Below the pieces are notes generated by a model. That model did no database searches, had not been told where the DNA came from, and worked only from the letters and a program-made list of their open reading frames with translations. A stretch of 64,000 bases of DNA, taken from the NCBI RefSeq assembly GCF_006517235.1, contig NZ_CP041188.1, positions 2,914,001-2,978,000 of the forward strand, read 5' to 3'. This stretch comes from Pseudarthrobacter sp. NIBRBAC000502772 (lineage in GTDB: Bacteria; Actinomycetota; Actinomycetes; Actinomycetales; Micrococcaceae). Positions 56,553 through 64,000 of the stretch are shown piece by piece (position 1 is the first letter of the stretch; each line of letters starts with the position of its first letter). The position numbers were made by a program, and so were the translations under genes.

Positions 56553-57893
56553 ATGACGGATAAATACACCACGCTCGTCAACCAGGGCGTAGGCAAGAAC
56601 ATCGCCAAACGGCTGGGCCTGCCCCAGCCTGCCCTGCTGCGCCGCTTCAAGCCGGGCCAGCCCCTGGTCACCGGCCCCGTCCTCGTCCAGGGCAACACCG
56701 CTGGTGCCGACGAACTGGCCGCCAAGCTGCTCTCCTGGGACCTGGACGTCCGGCGCCACGCCGTTCCCCGCGAAAGACTTGGCGCGATCATTCTGGTCCT
56801 GGATGAGCTGACCCGGCCCGAGGATCTTGAAAAGCCTGTGCTGTCCGCCGCGGCCTCACTGCGTGATCTCGGGCCCAGCGCCCGCGTCATCACCATCTCC
56901 CGGCCGGCCGCCGGAACCGCGTCCCCGGCACAGTCGGCTGCCCGGCAAGGCGTGGATGGCTTCCTGCGGTCGCTTGCCAAGGAACTCCGGGCCGGCGCAA
57001 CAGCGAACGGCATCGTCCTGGCAGAAGGTGTCCAGAGCACCAGCCCCAGCGCCCTGGCCGCCCTGCGGTTCTTTCTGTCCGGCCGGTCGGCATTCGTGGA
57101 TGGCCAGTTCCTGACGGTCTCAACCGAGCAGGGCCAGCTGCCCCCGGACTTCGAGAAGCCGCTCGCCGGCAAGGTTGCCGTGGTCACCGGCGCCGCCCGC
57201 GGCATCGGGGCAGCTATTGCCCGTACCCTCCACCGGGACGGGGCCACCCTGGTGCTCGTAGACATCCCGGCAGCCGGGGACCATTTGGCCGCCGTCGCCA
57301 ACGAAGTCCGCGGCACGGCGCTTCAACTGGATATCAGCAGCGCAGACGCCGGCCAGCGGATCATCGACCACGCCGTGCAGCGTCACGGCCGTCTGGACAT
57401 CGTCATCCACAACGCAGGAATTACCCGGGACAAGCTGCTCGCCAATATGGACCACGGCCGCTGGGCCTCCGTCCTGAACATCAACATCGCCGCCCAGCTG
57501 AGAATCAACGAAGCGCTCCTTGCTTCCGAACACTTCCGTAATTCACCACGGATTGTCTCGGTGGCATCCACCAGCGGCATCGCGGGCAACCGCGGCCAGA
57601 CCAACTACGCGGCGTCCAAGGGCGGCGTGATGGGTATGGTGCGCGCTTCTGCGCCCCTTCTGGCGGCGAACGGCGGGACCATCAACGCGGTGGCGCCCGG
57701 ATTCATCGAAACGGACATGACAGCACGGATCCCGTTTGCCGTCCGCGAAGTGGGGCGGCGGCTGAATTCGCTGCAGCAAGGTGGCCAACCGTCCGACGTC
57801 GCGGAGGCCATTGCCTTTCTGGCGAGCGACGCCGCCGGGGGCATCAACGGCGACGTGCTGCGGATCTGCGGACAGAACCTGGTGGGGGCATGA
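56553..57893 (+). CDS. Two-domain 3-oxoacyl-ACP/CoA reductase (FabG4-like)
   Basis: The 446-residue high-molecular-weight FabG. The N-terminal domain (to about 200) is a degenerate flavodoxin-like SDR fold without a cofactor motif; the C-terminal domain has TGAARGIG, a Ser in SVAST and NYAASK as the catalytic Tyr-Lys. This matches Mycobacterium FabG4 (Rv0242c). Begins 9 bases after the thiolase stop and overlaps the MaoC gene by 4 bases. Confidence 0.93.
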   Translation: MTDKYTTLVNQGVGKNIAKRLGLPQPALLRRFKPGQPLVTGPVLVQGNTAGADELAAKLLSWDLDVRRHAVPRERLGAIILVLDELTRPEDLEKPVLSAAASLRDLGPSARVITISRPAAGTASPAQSAARQGVDGFLRSLAKELRAGATANGIVLAEGVQSTSPSALAALRFFLSGRSAFVDGQFLTVSTEQGQLPPDFEKPLAGKVAVVTGAARGIGAAIARTLHRDGATLVLVDIPAAGDHLAAVANEVRGTALQLDISSADAGQRIIDHAVQRHGRLDIVIHNAGITRDKLLANMDHGRWASVLNINIAAQLRINEALLASEHFRNSPRIVSVASTSGIAGNRGQTNYAASKGGVMGMVRASAPLLAANGGTINAVAPGFIETDMTARIPFAVREVGRRLNSLQQGGQPSDVAEAIAFLASDAAGGINGDVLRICGQNLVGA

Positions 57894-58816
57894 GTACTGT
57901 CCAGCCGGTCATCCTGGGGGAGATGCCGTCCCTGTCCAAGCTCTACGTCAATGCCGCAGCGCAGACCGCGCGGCGGCGCGTGTTGGGCACGCACAACGGA
58001 TCAAACCTTCCGGTCACTAGCCACGAAGTGCGCGGGGTAAGGGCCGACGTCGGCAACCTCACCGCCTACCAGCACCTCATCGGGCTGGCTGCCAGGGACA
58101 CCCTGCCGGCCGGATACCTCCACGCACTGGCGTTCCCGCTGGCCATGAGTGTCATGAACCGCGACGATTTCCCGCTGCCACTCCTGGGCATGGTCCATCT
58201 CAGCAACCATGTGGAGCAGAGGTCGCCGGTGACCTTCACGGAATCGCTGGACATCCAGGCCAGGGTTGAGAACCTCCGGGGCCACCGGTCCGGCACGCAA
58301 CTTGACGTTGTGGCAGAGATCCGTGGAGCGGATACGCCGGACATCAAATGGACCGGGCGCTCCTCCTACCTGGCCAAGGGTGTGTTCCTCCCCGGCATCG
58401 ACAAGCCAACGCCCCACAACGGACAGGCCGATTTCACGCCTCCGGACCCCACCGCGATTTGGCATTTGGGGGTCGACACGGGAAGGGCGTATGCCGCCGT
58501 TTCAGGCGACTTCAACCCCATCCACCTGAGCGTGCTTTCTGCCAAGGCCCTGGGCATGCGCCGCTCCATCGCGCACGGGATGTACCTTGCCTCGAGGGCC
58601 CTCGCGGATGTCGGGCCGGCCAAGGGCGAATCGTTCACGTGGGATGTCACGTTCGAGGCTCCAGTATTCCTTCCTGCCCGCGTTGCCTTGGCTATCACCG
58701 CCCTGGATATCACCACGGCACAGACGCCTGGCGAAGGCTGGCAGCGGGCCGAATTTGTGGCGTGGAACCCCCGCTCCGGCCGCCGCCACTTCAGCGGCGC
58801 CGTGGCACCGCTCTAG
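57890..58816 (+). CDS. MaoC-type enoyl-CoA hydratase 2 (HtdX-like)
   Basis: The 308-residue double hotdog protein; the C-terminal half has the hydratase-2 motif SGDFNPIH with catalytic D207 and H212, followed by SIAHGMYLAS. The N-terminal hotdog lacks it, as in MaoC-like dehydratases such as Rv0241c. ATG at 57890 overlaps the FabG4 stop. With thiolase and reductase it completes a beta-oxidation cycle in which the acyl-CoA oxidase gives the first step. Confidence 0.93.
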   Translation: MSTVQPVILGEMPSLSKLYVNAAAQTARRRVLGTHNGSNLPVTSHEVRGVRADVGNLTAYQHLIGLAARDTLPAGYLHALAFPLAMSVMNRDDFPLPLLGMVHLSNHVEQRSPVTFTESLDIQARVENLRGHRSGTQLDVVAEIRGADTPDIKWTGRSSYLAKGVFLPGIDKPTPHNGQADFTPPDPTAIWHLGVDTGRAYAAVSGDFNPIHLSVLSAKALGMRRSIAHGMYLASRALADVGPAKGESFTWDVTFEAPVFLPARVALAITALDITTAQTPGEGWQRAEFVAWNPRSGRRHFSGAVAPL

Positions 58817-59931
58817 GACGCCGGCCGCACAGCCCTGACGATACGGTGCAGGCTCAGGAGGATGGACTCGGACGCTGTCACGGCCGAATCCTCCTGGGCC
58901 CGCTCCGCAACCGTTGCCATACCGGCCTCCACCGCCGACTTTGCGGCAGCGAACAGCCGCCGCTGCTCTGCTTCATCCTCACCGTCGAACGAGGCCAGGA
59001 GTTCGCCGGTGGCGGTCATGGCCGTGGCCAGGGGCGCACTGTCGTTGACAGGCACCGTATAAGGTGCGTCGTCTGTCCAGATGACATCGGACAGGACTTC
59101 TGTCATGTCCTGGATGTGGAACGTCACCCGCTCCAGCTCACGAAGATTGCGGTAATCGAGATCCACGTCGCGGGGATGGAGCCGCCGGCGCGGATTGGCC
59201 CGCCGGCTGGCGTCAGCCTCCTGCACGAGATGGCGGACCGTGCTGGCTGCTTCGGCCAGCTCGGTGGACCGGCGGGACCAGTCCTCATGCTCGGGAGGCC
59301 ACTTTTCAGTCAGGGCCGTTCCCATGTCAGTCAGTTGCCGCCCGAGGGCCAGCCGGAGTTTGCCGAGGCTGGTGGCCGCCGCGTCGAAATGCAGGGGAGG
59401 AAAGACCAGGAAATTGACGGCAATGCCCACGGCGACGCCGACGCCCATCTGGATGAGGTAGCCGAAGGAAAAGTCGTCCCGGTTGCTTCCCCCCACCAGC
59501 AGGACCAGCAGCGCCGCCGTCGGAATCCAATCGCTGCCCGAGCCGATGCGGGGGAGACCGCCGAGCAGCACGCCGAGTCCCATAACTACCGCAACAGACA
59601 GCGGTGACGGATCACCGACACTGACCAGCGCAAAGGCGAGCCCGATACCCAGGGCGAGTCCGACAAGCGCCTGGAGACCCTGCCGGAAGGATCCGGCCAC
59701 GTTGCGGTACATCGACACCAGGGCGCCGAGCGGCGCATAGTACGGATACTCGGCAGCAGATCCCGGCATCAGGGGAGCAATGGCGAAAGCGAGGCCGGCG
59801 GCCAGAGCTGCCTTCGCCGCCAGCTGCAGGCGCTGTACTGTGAATGCCGACGAGAGACCGGCCACCGAATTCCGCAGGATTCGGGTTCCACCGGAAGGCC
59901 CGCCCTCCGGCTGCGCTTGAGTATCACCCAT
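58813..59931 (-). CDS. FUSC family aromatic-acid-exporter-like membrane protein
   Basis: The 372-residue protein has about six hydrophobic helices in the first 180 residues (FUSC domain) and a soluble helical C-terminal half. The family includes AaeB and YccS exporters. ATG at 59931 is chosen because TAGTGT lies 7 bases upstream; a GTG at 59940 would overlap that promoter. The stop codon overlaps the MaoC stop within the palindrome CTAG. Confidence 0.85.
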   Translation of the reverse strand: MGDTQAQPEGGPSGGTRILRNSVAGLSSAFTVQRLQLAAKAALAAGLAFAIAPLMPGSAAEYPYYAPLGALVSMYRNVAGSFRQGLQALVGLALGIGLAFALVSVGDPSPLSVAVVMGLGVLLGGLPRIGSGSDWIPTAALLVLLVGGSNRDDFSFGYLIQMGVGVAVGIAVNFLVFPPLHFDAAATSLGKLRLALGRQLTDMGTALTEKWPPEHEDWSRRSTELAEAASTVRHLVQEADASRRANPRRRLHPRDVDLDYRNLRELERVTFHIQDMTEVLSDVIWTDDAPYTVPVNDSAPLATAMTATGELLASFDGEDEAEQRRLFAAAKSAVEAGMATVAERAQEDSAVTASESILLSLHRIVRAVRPAS

Positions 59932-59938
59932 CAGCCCC

Positions 59939-59944
59939 ACACTA
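59939..59944 (-). promoter_or_regulatory. Leaderless -10 (TAGTGT) for the FUSC gene
   Basis: TAGTGT on the minus strand lies 7 bases before the ATG at 59931, with no ribosome site. Confidence 0.5.
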
Positions 59945-59958
59945 GGTGCAGCCGTGTA

Positions 59959-61068
59959 CTAGGACAAGGCCGACGACGCCCGCCGGACCTCAGCAGCCAG
60001 CCGATGAGCTTTGCCCTGCGTGCGTCCGTCCTCGGCCCGCTGCGGGATGTATCCGAAGCCGAGCCCGTACGCAGGATCGGCAAACCCCAGGGCAGCGTTC
60101 GCACCCTCGTGGCCGAACGCGCGGTGGCTGCCGAAATTCCGCGACACGTGCGGCTTCATAAAGACCACGGCAAAGGCGTTGTCCAGTCCGGACAGGCGGT
60201 CCAGGCCCCACACCTGCTCCTGGGACATGGCACTGACGGTCTCAGGGGTCAACAAGGGGTCCCCGCCGTCCACACCGGTAATGGCCGCGGCGTAGAGCCT
60301 GGCCAGGCCCTCCGCCGTACCCACACCACCGGCGGCACTCATCCCCGCGGCGCGGACGGCCCGTTGATTGGGAAGTTCCATGATTGTGCTGACTGCCGCG
60401 TTGCTATTAAGCCCATCCAGGCTCAGCGGATCCAGCCATGGTTGAAGGGGATCGACGTCGTAGAGGACGTCACGGTAGCGCGGTTCCAGCTCTTCGGGCA
60501 GCCCCAAGAAGAAGTCGATGCCGAAGGCCGTGCGGATGCGCTCCTCATAGAGGCTCTGCAGGCTGGTTCCCGTGACCCGCCTGCAGAGTTCCTCCATAAT
60601 GATTCCGATGGTGAGGGCGTGGTATCCGAAGCAACTGCCGGGACGCCATGCGGGGCTCGTCGCTGCCAACCTTGCCGCGGCCAGGGAGGTGGTGAATTCG
60701 TCCAGGGCGATGCCTCCCTCGACTCCCATCAGGCCGGCCTGATGGGACAGGGCTTCACGCACCAGCAAACGGTCCTTGCCATGGCAACCAAACTCGGGCC
60801 AGTAGTGCGCCACCGTCCGGTCAAGGTCCAGCAGCCCGTCCTGGACGAGCAGCGAAATCACCAGCGCCGCCACGCCCTTGGAGACTGAATACGCCCCCGT
60901 AACGGAATCGGCGGTGATGTGGGGCCCGCCGGACAGGTCCACGATCTTCACGCCGTCCCGGTAGGCCGCCACTTGGGCGCTGTACTGCGGATCCGCGGCG
61001 AGAAGGGCCTCAAACAGATCCAAAACGCCTTCATAACCGGGTGCTGCAAAGCCAAAAGATTTCTGCAT
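59959..61068 (-). CDS. Serine hydrolase (class C beta-lactamase/EstB family)
   Basis: The 369-residue esterase-type hydrolase. The catalytic SxxK is S61-V-S-K64, a Tyr in FGYHALT likely fills the YxN position, and FGHEG replaces the KTG motif, which points to an EstB-like esterase rather than an antibiotic-degrading lactamase. No signal peptide, so cytosolic. ATG at 61068 follows TAGGCT by 6 bases, leaderless. A LacI-like motif lies just upstream. Confidence 0.9.
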   Translation of the reverse strand: MQKSFGFAAPGYEGVLDLFEALLAADPQYSAQVAAYRDGVKIVDLSGGPHITADSVTGAYSVSKGVAALVISLLVQDGLLDLDRTVAHYWPEFGCHGKDRLLVREALSHQAGLMGVEGGIALDEFTTSLAAARLAATSPAWRPGSCFGYHALTIGIIMEELCRRVTGTSLQSLYEERIRTAFGIDFFLGLPEELEPRYRDVLYDVDPLQPWLDPLSLDGLNSNAAVSTIMELPNQRAVRAAGMSAAGGVGTAEGLARLYAAAITGVDGGDPLLTPETVSAMSQEQVWGLDRLSGLDNAFAVVFMKPHVSRNFGSHRAFGHEGANAALGFADPAYGLGFGYIPQRAEDGRTQGKAHRLAAEVRRASSALS

Positions 61069-61074
61069 GGGGCT

Positions 61075-61100
61075 AGCCTAACCGGTTAGCAAGCGCTTTC
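61075..61100 (-). promoter_or_regulatory. Leaderless promoter with LacI-type operator for the serine hydrolase
   Basis: On the minus strand, GAAAGCGCTTGC (61100-61089) resembles the central-CG operators bound by LacI/GalR regulators, followed by the palindrome CTAACCGGTTAG (61089-61078) overlapping the -10 TAGGCT (61080-61075). The ATG follows after 6 bases. Binding here would block the promoter. Confidence 0.45.
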
Positions 61101-61106
61101 CCGATC

Positions 61107-62119
61107 CTAAGCCGCTCCATGGCCGGGGGAAACTTCTTCGCCGGGGCGCACCGGCCCCGGGGGAGTGCCGTCACCGAACGGCCGGCCACCCAGTGGTTCC
61201 CTGCCATGGGGCTCCAGCCAGCCCGCCGGATCAGGACCCTGCGGCACCATCCGGGTGGGATTGATGTCCTCGTGGACGATGTAATAGTGCTGTTTGATCT
61301 GGAAAAAATCGATCGTGTCTCCGAAACCGGGAGTCTGGAAAAGATCCCTCGCGTAGCCCCAAAGGGCCGGCAGCTCGGTCAGCTTCTGCCGGTTGCACTT
61401 GAAATGCCCGTGCTAGACGGCATCGAACCTGGCCAAGGTGGTGAACAGGCGGACATCCGCCACCGTGATGGTGTCACCCACGAGGTACCGCTGTCCGGTG
61501 AGGCGTTCCTCGAGCCAGTCGAGCGCGGCCCACAGCCTCGTGTAGGCCGAGTCGTAGGCCTCCTGGGAGCCCGCATAGCCGCAGCGGTAGACGCCGTTGT
61601 TGACCTCGGTGAAGACGCGCTTGTTGACGGAGTCAATTTCGGCGCAGAAGTGTTCCGCGTAAAGGTCAGGCGCTCCGACCCGGTGGAAACGGGTCCATTC
61701 GGTGGCAAAGTCCAGGGTGATCTGAGGGAAGTTGTTGGTGACCACCGCGCCGCTGGCAGTATCAACGACCGCTGGCACCGTGATGCCGCGCGGGTAATCC
61801 GGGTAGGGCCGGGCTGGCCAAGGGAGATGGAGTCCTCCAGGCCGAGGAGCCTACGCACAATCACGGCCCGGTTCGCCCACGGGCATGCCCGCGCCGCAAT
61901 CAGCCGGTACCGACCAGCTTCCACTGGCCACCCCGGCTCGCCGTTGACCCCGGGGCGGCCGTCGTGGGTGATCCGGTCCTCAATGTAATTCGTGTCCCGG
62001 TTGAACTCGGCACCGTCTGTCACATATGCGCCCAGGGTGCTGTGTTCGGTGCTGGTGTCCGTGCTGTCGGCAGGGGTGGCGTTCGTGGCCTGTGGCCCGC
62101 TAGGAGACTCCGGGCTCAT
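61107..62119 (-). pseudogene. Glutathionyl-hydroquinone reductase (YqjG/ECM4 family), disrupted
   Basis: Remnant of a glutathione-S-transferase-like reductase. From ATG 62119 the frame reads well through the CPW active site (ACPWANR) to ISLGQPGP at about 61818. There an out-of-frame deletion removes about 35 expected residues, and the family sequence resumes in another frame at DYPRGITVPAVV. A TAG then replaces a conserved Tyr codon at 61413-61415 (FDAV-stop-HGHFKCN), after which the C-terminus reads on to 61107. Two independent lesions make this a true pseudogene. Confidence 0.9.
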
Positions 62120-62126
62120 GCGGACC

Positions 62127-62132
62127 AGCCTA
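62127..62132 (-). promoter_or_regulatory. Leaderless -10 (TAGGCT) before the disrupted reductase gene
   Basis: TAGGCT on the minus strand lies 7 bases before the ATG at 62119 and overlaps the stop region of the M50 gene, so the pseudogene may still be transcribed. Confidence 0.4.
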
Positions 62133-62867
62133 GGCTCCGGCGGTCAGGATTGCCGAGATGGGCTGCCAGGCGACCAGCCAGGAGCCGGCAATAACGGCGA
62201 CAAAGAGCGCGATCCAGATGCCGGAGGGTATGGACGTTGCGCGGTAAAGGATATACGCGTCGGAACTGGCCAGCCTGTCACGGCGCCGCAGGTGCACATT
62301 GGTGAGCTTCGCGAGATCCCGGACGGCGGCCACAAGCAGGGCCACGCCAAGCACGACTGCAACATGGCCGGTGAAGCTGCTGGGCACAACCAGGACCAGC
62401 ACGCCGCCGCCTGCGACGGCAAGGCCTGTGATCAGCAGTCCCGCGAAGTTCCTGATGAACACGAGCGAAACCAGGAGGATAAGGGTGCCTGTGGCCAAGG
62501 CGGCCGGACCCCAGCCGGTAAAACCGGAGGTGACCAGGGCAGCGCCGGTCAGGGCAGGTACAGGATAGCCCCAGAATCCGGACCAGACGGCGGCAGCCTT
62601 GCCCCGGCTGTAACTGGTGGTTGTGCCTGAGTGGTCCAACCGGAGCCGGATCCCGCTCAGTCTTTGGCCGCTCATGACGGCGGCGAAAGCATGGCCGAGT
62701 TCGTGCGTGGCGGTGGCCAGGAGCCCAAAGTACTTCCAGGTGGCACGGGGGATGGACAATGCAGTTGCCAGCGCCAGCACCACAGCCAGTTCGGCCACCG
62801 TGACTTGGGGGATGGCGGCGCGGCTGAAGGCTTCAACGGTCCGTTGCCACAATTGCTCGGGAATCAA
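62130..62867 (-). CDS. M50 family metallopeptidase-like membrane protein
   Basis: The 245-residue protein has about seven hydrophobic helices and the zinc motif HELGH at residues 55-59, as in the M50B site-2-protease-like group. Such proteins may cleave membrane substrates. Start TTG at 62867 overlaps the stop of a 14-codon leaderless ORF (TTGA), so it is probably translated by coupling. The substrate is unknown. Confidence 0.82.
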   Translation of the reverse strand: MIPEQLWQRTVEAFSRAAIPQVTVAELAVVLALATALSIPRATWKYFGLLATATHELGHAFAAVMSGQRLSGIRLRLDHSGTTTSYSRGKAAAVWSGFWGYPVPALTGAALVTSGFTGWGPAALATGTLILLVSLVFIRNFAGLLITGLAVAGGGVLVLVVPSSFTGHVAVVLGVALLVAAVRDLAKLTNVHLRRRDRLASSDAYILYRATSIPSGIWIALFVAVIAGSWLVAWQPISAILTAGA

Positions 62868-62908
62868 GGTCGTTTCCCGCCGGGCCGGGAGTAGTGATTG
62901 TCAGCCAT
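62864..62908 (-). CDS. Putative 14-codon leader ORF coupled to the M50 gene
   Basis: ATG at 62908 encodes MADNHYSRPGGKRP and stops at TGA overlapping the M50 TTG. TACCGT (minus strand, 62922-62917) lies 8 bases before it, fitting a leaderless start, while the M50 TTG has no good ribosome site. It may be a true leader or the N-terminus of the peptidase separated by a frameshift. Confidence 0.35.
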   Translation of the reverse strand: MADNHYSRPGGKRP

Positions 62909-62910
62909 AG

Positions 62911-62930
62911 CCCTCTACGGTACTAGAGGG
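62911..62930. promoter_or_regulatory. 20-bp palindrome in the M50/yqeY divergent promoter region
   Basis: CCCTCTA-CGGTAC-TAGAGGG has perfect 7-bp arms and a 6-bp centre, and overlaps the proposed -10 of the M50 leader ORF. Candidate operator for an unidentified regulator. Confidence 0.5.
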
Positions 62931-62991
62931 ATGGTTCACCACTGTCCTGCCGCCCTGCCGCCCTGGGGCGCTCAACGAATCGAGGAATGCC

Positions 62992-63456
62992 GTGACCACT
63001 TTGAAGGAACGCCTGCACGCTGATGTTGTGGTGCACATGAAGGAGCGGAACAAAACCGCCCTGACAACGGTGCGTAATGTCCTGGGCGAGATCGAAACAC
63101 GGGAGAAGTCGGGAAAGACGCCCATTGTCCTGGACGACGCCCAGGTGACCTCGTTGTTGCAGAAAGAGGCTGCAAAGCGACGTGACACCGCAAGGATCTA
63201 TATGGAAGCCGGAGAATCCGAGCGGGCCGCGGCCGAGCTCGCCGAGGCGGAAATCATAGAAGCGTACTTGCCGCAGCCGCTGACAACAGCCGAAGTCGAG
63301 GCGATTGTTGACGAGACCATTGCCGGGCTGCGGAACGAAGGCGTGGAGCCCGGAATGCGTCAGCTGGGCGCCGTGATGAAGCCTGTCACGGCCAAAGTCG
63401 CCGGACGCTACGACGGCAAGGCGGTCAGCGAGATCGTCCGCAGCCGTCTCGCCTGA
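62992..63456 (+). CDS. GatB/YqeY domain-containing protein
   Basis: The 154-residue stand-alone YqeY protein, related to the tRNA-binding tail of GatB amidotransferase. The helical N-terminal domain starts MTTLKERLHADVVVHMKERNK-like and the C-terminal half has YLPQPLT and VMKPVTAKVAGR. Start GTG with GAGGAA upstream. The cellular role is not settled; a link to tRNA metabolism is presumed. Confidence 0.92.
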   Translation: MTTLKERLHADVVVHMKERNKTALTTVRNVLGEIETREKSGKTPIVLDDAQVTSLLQKEAAKRRDTARIYMEAGESERAAAELAEAEIIEAYLPQPLTTAEVEAIVDETIAGLRNEGVEPGMRQLGAVMKPVTAKVAGRYDGKAVSEIVRSRLA

Positions 63457-63470
63457 GCCAGTTAACAGGA

Positions 63471-63501
63471 AAGGCACGCCTACTAAACGTGGGCGTGCCT
63501 T
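63471..63501. terminator. Bidirectional hairpin between yqeY and DUF4193 genes
   Basis: A 10-bp stem AAGGCACGCC/GGCGTGCCTT with an 11-nt loop; on the minus strand it runs into TTTCCTG, so it suits the DUF4193 transcript slightly better. Confidence 0.65.
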
Positions 63502-63555
63502 AACTTCCTGCTGGCGGAACTCGGCCGCCACGGAAGAATTTCCGGGTTTCTTGAA

Positions 63556-63858
63556 TCAGCCTTCGCAGTCAGTGCAGTAGCTGTGTCCGTCTTTCTGCCG
63601 CGCAATCTGGGAGCGGTGCCGGACCAGGAAGCAGGAGTAGCACGTGAACTCGTCCTCAGCCTGCGGGATAACCTGCACGACCAGTTCCTCGGCAACGAAT
63701 TCGCCTCCCGGAACGCCGGCGCCATCCAGCCCGTCGGCCTCATCGAGCTCGAGGACGACGCTGCGGGCGTCCGGAGCATTGGCGGACTGCAGTGCCTCGA
63801 GTGAGTTGTCCTGCGACTCCTTGACGTCGGAGCGAAGTTCATCGTAATCGGTTGCCAC
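63556..63858 (-). CDS. DUF4193 family zinc-ribbon protein
   Basis: The 100-residue acidic protein has a C-terminal zinc ribbon C73-x2-C76...C95-x2-C98. DUF4193 is nearly confined to actinobacteria; function unknown. Start GTG at 63858 with a weak AAGAGA site. The remaining 142 bases to the window end hold its upstream region and no other gene I can support. Confidence 0.9.
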   Translation of the reverse strand: MATDYDELRSDVKESQDNSLEALQSANAPDARSVVLELDEADGLDGAGVPGGEFVAEELVVQVIPQAEDEFTCYSCFLVRHRSQIARQKDGHSYCTDCEG

Positions 63859-64000
63859 TTAGGTGTATCTCTTTTCTTTGGTTCGTCTGTCGCGTATGCA
63901 ACGTACAGCATCCGGCGGGTATTCCCCAATAGCCTGGCAAGAAAATTTCTTTGCGGCGCCAATATTTCCGTGCGGACACCCGCTGGGATCGGTGTCGGGT

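Noticed and set aside
59959..61068. Reading the serine hydrolase as an antibiotic resistance beta-lactamase
   Set aside because: No signal peptide, and HEG replaces KTG; an EstB-type esterase fits better.

Overview
The window is a chromosomal segment from a high-GC actinobacterium. It most resembles Arthrobacter or Pseudarthrobacter (Micrococcaceae), judged from RbpA, OpcA, the tkt-tal-pgi-zwf-opcA-pgl order, SufR-type suf control, DUF3099 and DUF4193 proteins, and many leaderless genes. The genus is an inference, since no rRNA gene is present. I see no prophage, insertion sequence, CRISPR array, tRNA or rRNA gene. This is mostly core chromosome with a few decaying or lineage-specific genes.

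Bases 1-12,040 hold central carbon metabolism: a gap(partial)-pgk-tpiA-secG operon, rbpA, and on the other strand a tkt-tal-pgi-zwf-opcA-pgl operon. Bases 12,542-16,467 hold haem o/a synthesis (ctaB, ctaA) and an ABC exporter. Bases 16,519-21,859 hold an Fe-S assembly operon (sufR-sufB-sufD-Rieske ferredoxin-sufC-sufT-like). A DtxR/IdeR-like box and a 7-codon upstream ORF precede it, and sufS and sufU are missing from the operon. The gene order from gap to suf parallels the Mycobacterium tuberculosis Rv1436-Rv1466 region.

Bases 21,897-29,339 hold a zinc peptidase, an acyl-CoA ligase next to a frameshifted thiolase, the biotin ECF transporter bioY-bioM-bioN, and an ABC-F ATPase. Bases 29,474-43,646 are mixed housekeeping: YbaK, SURF1, a small Cys/His protein, DUF3099, FabG, a catalytically odd SDR, a double VOC protein, serB, an ABC ATPase, TauE/SafE, an rRNA methyltransferase, L31 type B, a domain-swapped lipoate ligase, PepN and YeiH.

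Bases 43,762-47,168 encode a circularly permuted ATP-grasp protein, an alpha-E protein and a transglutaminase-like protein. This conserved trio looks like a peptide-synthesis/cleavage system without an assigned product, and it is the best candidate here for an undescribed system. It is followed by a PNPOx-like protein, a zinc-ribbon SDR lacking the catalytic Tyr, and the divergent glycogen genes glgC and glgA(glgM). Bases 52,206-58,816 form a lipid-degradation unit: a TetR gene plus an acyl-CoA oxidase-like gene, divergent from a thiolase, a two-domain FabG and a MaoC hydratase. A tandem palindromic operator lies between the two arms, and the layout resembles the M. tuberculosis fadE5-fadA2-fabG4-htdX locus.

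Bases 58,813-64,000 hold a FUSC membrane protein, an EstB-like serine hydrolase, a clearly broken glutathionyl-hydroquinone reductase gene, an M50 peptidase, a YqeY protein and DUF4193. About fourteen starts lack a Shine-Dalgarno sequence and instead have a TANNNT hexamer 6-8 bases upstream, which suggests widespread leaderless transcription. That pattern was used to choose several start codons.
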